Of a DNA stretch of 64,000 nt, positions 63,214 to 64,000 are shown piece after piece. Each line of letters opens with the position of its first letter. Within the stretch, counting starts at the first letter, position 1. Position numbers and translations under genes: made by a program. The notes under the pieces are model-generated. The model was not told the DNA's origin. It ran no database searches and saw nothing but the letters and a program-made list of their open reading frames with translations. Source of the stretch: Acidobacteriota bacterium (lineage in GTDB: Bacteria > Acidobacteriota > Thermoanaerobaculia > Gp7-AA8); contig JAJXWV010000047.1 in NCBI GenBank assembly GCA_021781455.1, positions 186,001 through 250,000 of the forward strand, given 5' to 3'.

Positions 63214-63259
63214 TGTGCGTGCCGCCGCTCTGCTAACATTCGCGCGTCCGAGGTTTCCC

Positions 63260-63559
63260 ATGAACATTCAGCCGATGCTCGCGTACGACACCATCGTCGC
63301 GCCGATCGCTTCCGCGTTCATCCTGCTGGTCATCCTCGTGGTCTCGTTCCGCTCCCGCGCGGTCGTCTTCTGCCAGTACCTGAAGCGGATGACCGGAATC
63401 CAGCTCAAGCCGAAGGACGTTCGCCGCGCTTACGGCGAACGGGGGAAGGAAGGCGTGCGGGACCTGTTCCTCGACCTGATCATCCGGGAAGACCTCAAGC
63501 GCGGGCCGCTGGCAGTGCCGGAAGAAGCGCCGGAGGAACCGGTCGGCGCGAATCCTTAG
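63260..63559 (+). CDS. Small single-span membrane protein
   Basis: 99 aa from the ATG at 63260 with GAGG upstream. One membrane helix (IASAFILLVILVVSF, about 16-30), then a basic cytoplasmic part with VVFCQYLKRMTGIQLKPKDVRRAYGERGKEGVRDLFLDLIIREDL and a Pro/Glu tail. No known domain recognised; function unknown. Confidence 0.6.
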   Translation: MNIQPMLAYDTIVAPIASAFILLVILVVSFRSRAVVFCQYLKRMTGIQLKPKDVRRAYGERGKEGVRDLFLDLIIREDLKRGPLAVPEEAPEEPVGANP

Positions 63560-63859
63560 GTCGCAGGGGACGGGTCGCGAGCCGCGGGTCGCAGGTCGCA
63601 GGTTCCCCGAATCTGATTCGATCCCGGAGCACAGGCGGCCTGGCCGCCGTCAGAATTTAGCGGCGGCCGTCAGGCCGCCGAGGCAAGCGATCGGGCCAGC
63701 GTAAGAGGGCACGAAGTGCCCGACAGAATGCTCGAGGAACAGATCCAATACCTGGGGTGATCGACGGCGGCCTGACGGCCCCGCTGAATTGTGTCGGCGG
63801 CTCCCGCCGCCCCTCCCCACCTTCCCCAGGCGGGCAGATCTGTAGCACGATGCGCGGCG
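63560..63859. repeat. Gene-free spacer with GTCGCAG units and MITE-like element (family K), copy 2
   Basis: 63566-63602: GTCGCAGGGGACGGGTCGCG and GCCGCGGGTCGCAGGTCGCA, a degenerate short array. 63653-63790: family K element in reverse orientation to 12046-12206, with ends TAGCGGCGGCCGTCAGGCCG and CGGCCTGACGGCCCCGCTGA and the interior hairpin GGGCACGAAGTGCCC. No gene. Confidence 0.87.
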
Positions 63860-64000
63860 ATGAAACGCGCATTGCTGCTTCTGTTTTTCCTGCCGGCCCT
63901 CGCTCTGGCGCAGACGAGCGAGCAGATCACCTTCCAGCGCACGTTCCTCCTTCGCAACGTCAGCGGCACGGCCTTCAACCCCGGGCCGAATCCCCATCAC
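63860..64000 (+). CDS. Secreted protein, N-terminal fragment (runs off the window)
   Basis: Only 47 codons are visible: a signal peptide MKRALLLLFFLPALALA with a probable cleavage site before QTSEQI, then TFQRTFLLRNVSGTAFNPG. Too little to assign. The Shine-Dalgarno is weak. Confidence 0.6.
   Translation, partial: MKRALLLLFFLPALALAQTSEQITFQRTFLLRNVSGTAFNPGPNPHH

Overview
The window is GC-rich chromosomal DNA (roughly 60-65 % G+C by eye) from a Gram-negative-type bacterium: it encodes a TonB-dependent receptor, a tripartite RND pump, lipoproteins and LepB. Gene content (complete moxR/bat cluster, Ku, YpdA-type reductase, large modular secreted protein, tricorn-like protease remnant) and dense palindromic repeats resemble uncultured soil Acidobacteriota. 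That placement is inference; no rRNA or other phylogenetic marker was used. About 50 genes are supported. No tRNA, rRNA, CRISPR array, phage or transposase gene was seen.

Layout. 1-2511 (minus): beta-propeller lipoprotein, lepB, and pcnB (cut by the window edge). 2648-6003: P5C dehydrogenase, aspartyl-protease-like lipoprotein, XdhC. 6346-10871: secreted PIG-L deacetylase, transglutaminase, NagX-like acyltransferase, MerR-TPR protein. 11018-13662: DNA repair (Ku, alkyltransferase-like protein) and a 5'-truncated tricorn-type protease. 13703-19223: ClC antiporter, metal-oxyanion-binding lipoprotein, aldehyde dehydrogenase, GNAT, small secreted protein. 19364-26758 (minus): MoxR, DUF58, membrane protein, BatA, BatB, BatC, BatD. 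26962-31581: KsgA, 867-aa secreted protein, REC-GGDEF protein. 31656-34842: copper operon (CsoR with its operator, Cu+ ATPase). 35210-43705: nucleotidyltransferase, TonB receptor, small conserved proteins, TerB, YpdA, agmatinase-like ureohydrolase, PLP lyase, M50 peptidase. 43839-54246: large GGDEF-EAL sensor, then tetR-tolC-mfp-rnd efflux operon. 54453-64000: small secreted protein, DnaE, cyclase-domain protein, PilZ-GAF-PP2C phosphatase, membrane protein, Rof-like protein and two small or partial genes.

The most striking feature is not a gene. Most intergenic gaps hold short tandem arrays of a 7-bp (sometimes 8-bp) unit, usually followed by the same array in reverse complement. At least six unrelated unit sequences share this architecture (unit examples CTGAGTN, ATTGAAA, ATCGCAG, ACCACAG, ATTCAAC, GAGGTTGC). 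Many arrays start at, or supply, the stop codon of the preceding gene. In the main families each unit contains TGA, and because 7 is not a multiple of 3, three units place a stop in all three frames. Where arrays lie inside genes (Cu+ ATPase, dnaE), they are read on the stop-free strand and encode interdomain linkers. Several other palindromic families (10 to 190 bp) are interspersed, some inserted in frame in a lipoprotein gene and dnaE, and one resembling a MITE.

Functional themes: envelope and stress maintenance (Bat, RND efflux, TonB receptor, copper export), c-di-GMP signalling (two GGDEF proteins, one with EAL, and a PilZ phosphatase), and DNA repair and replication (Ku, ATL, DnaE).
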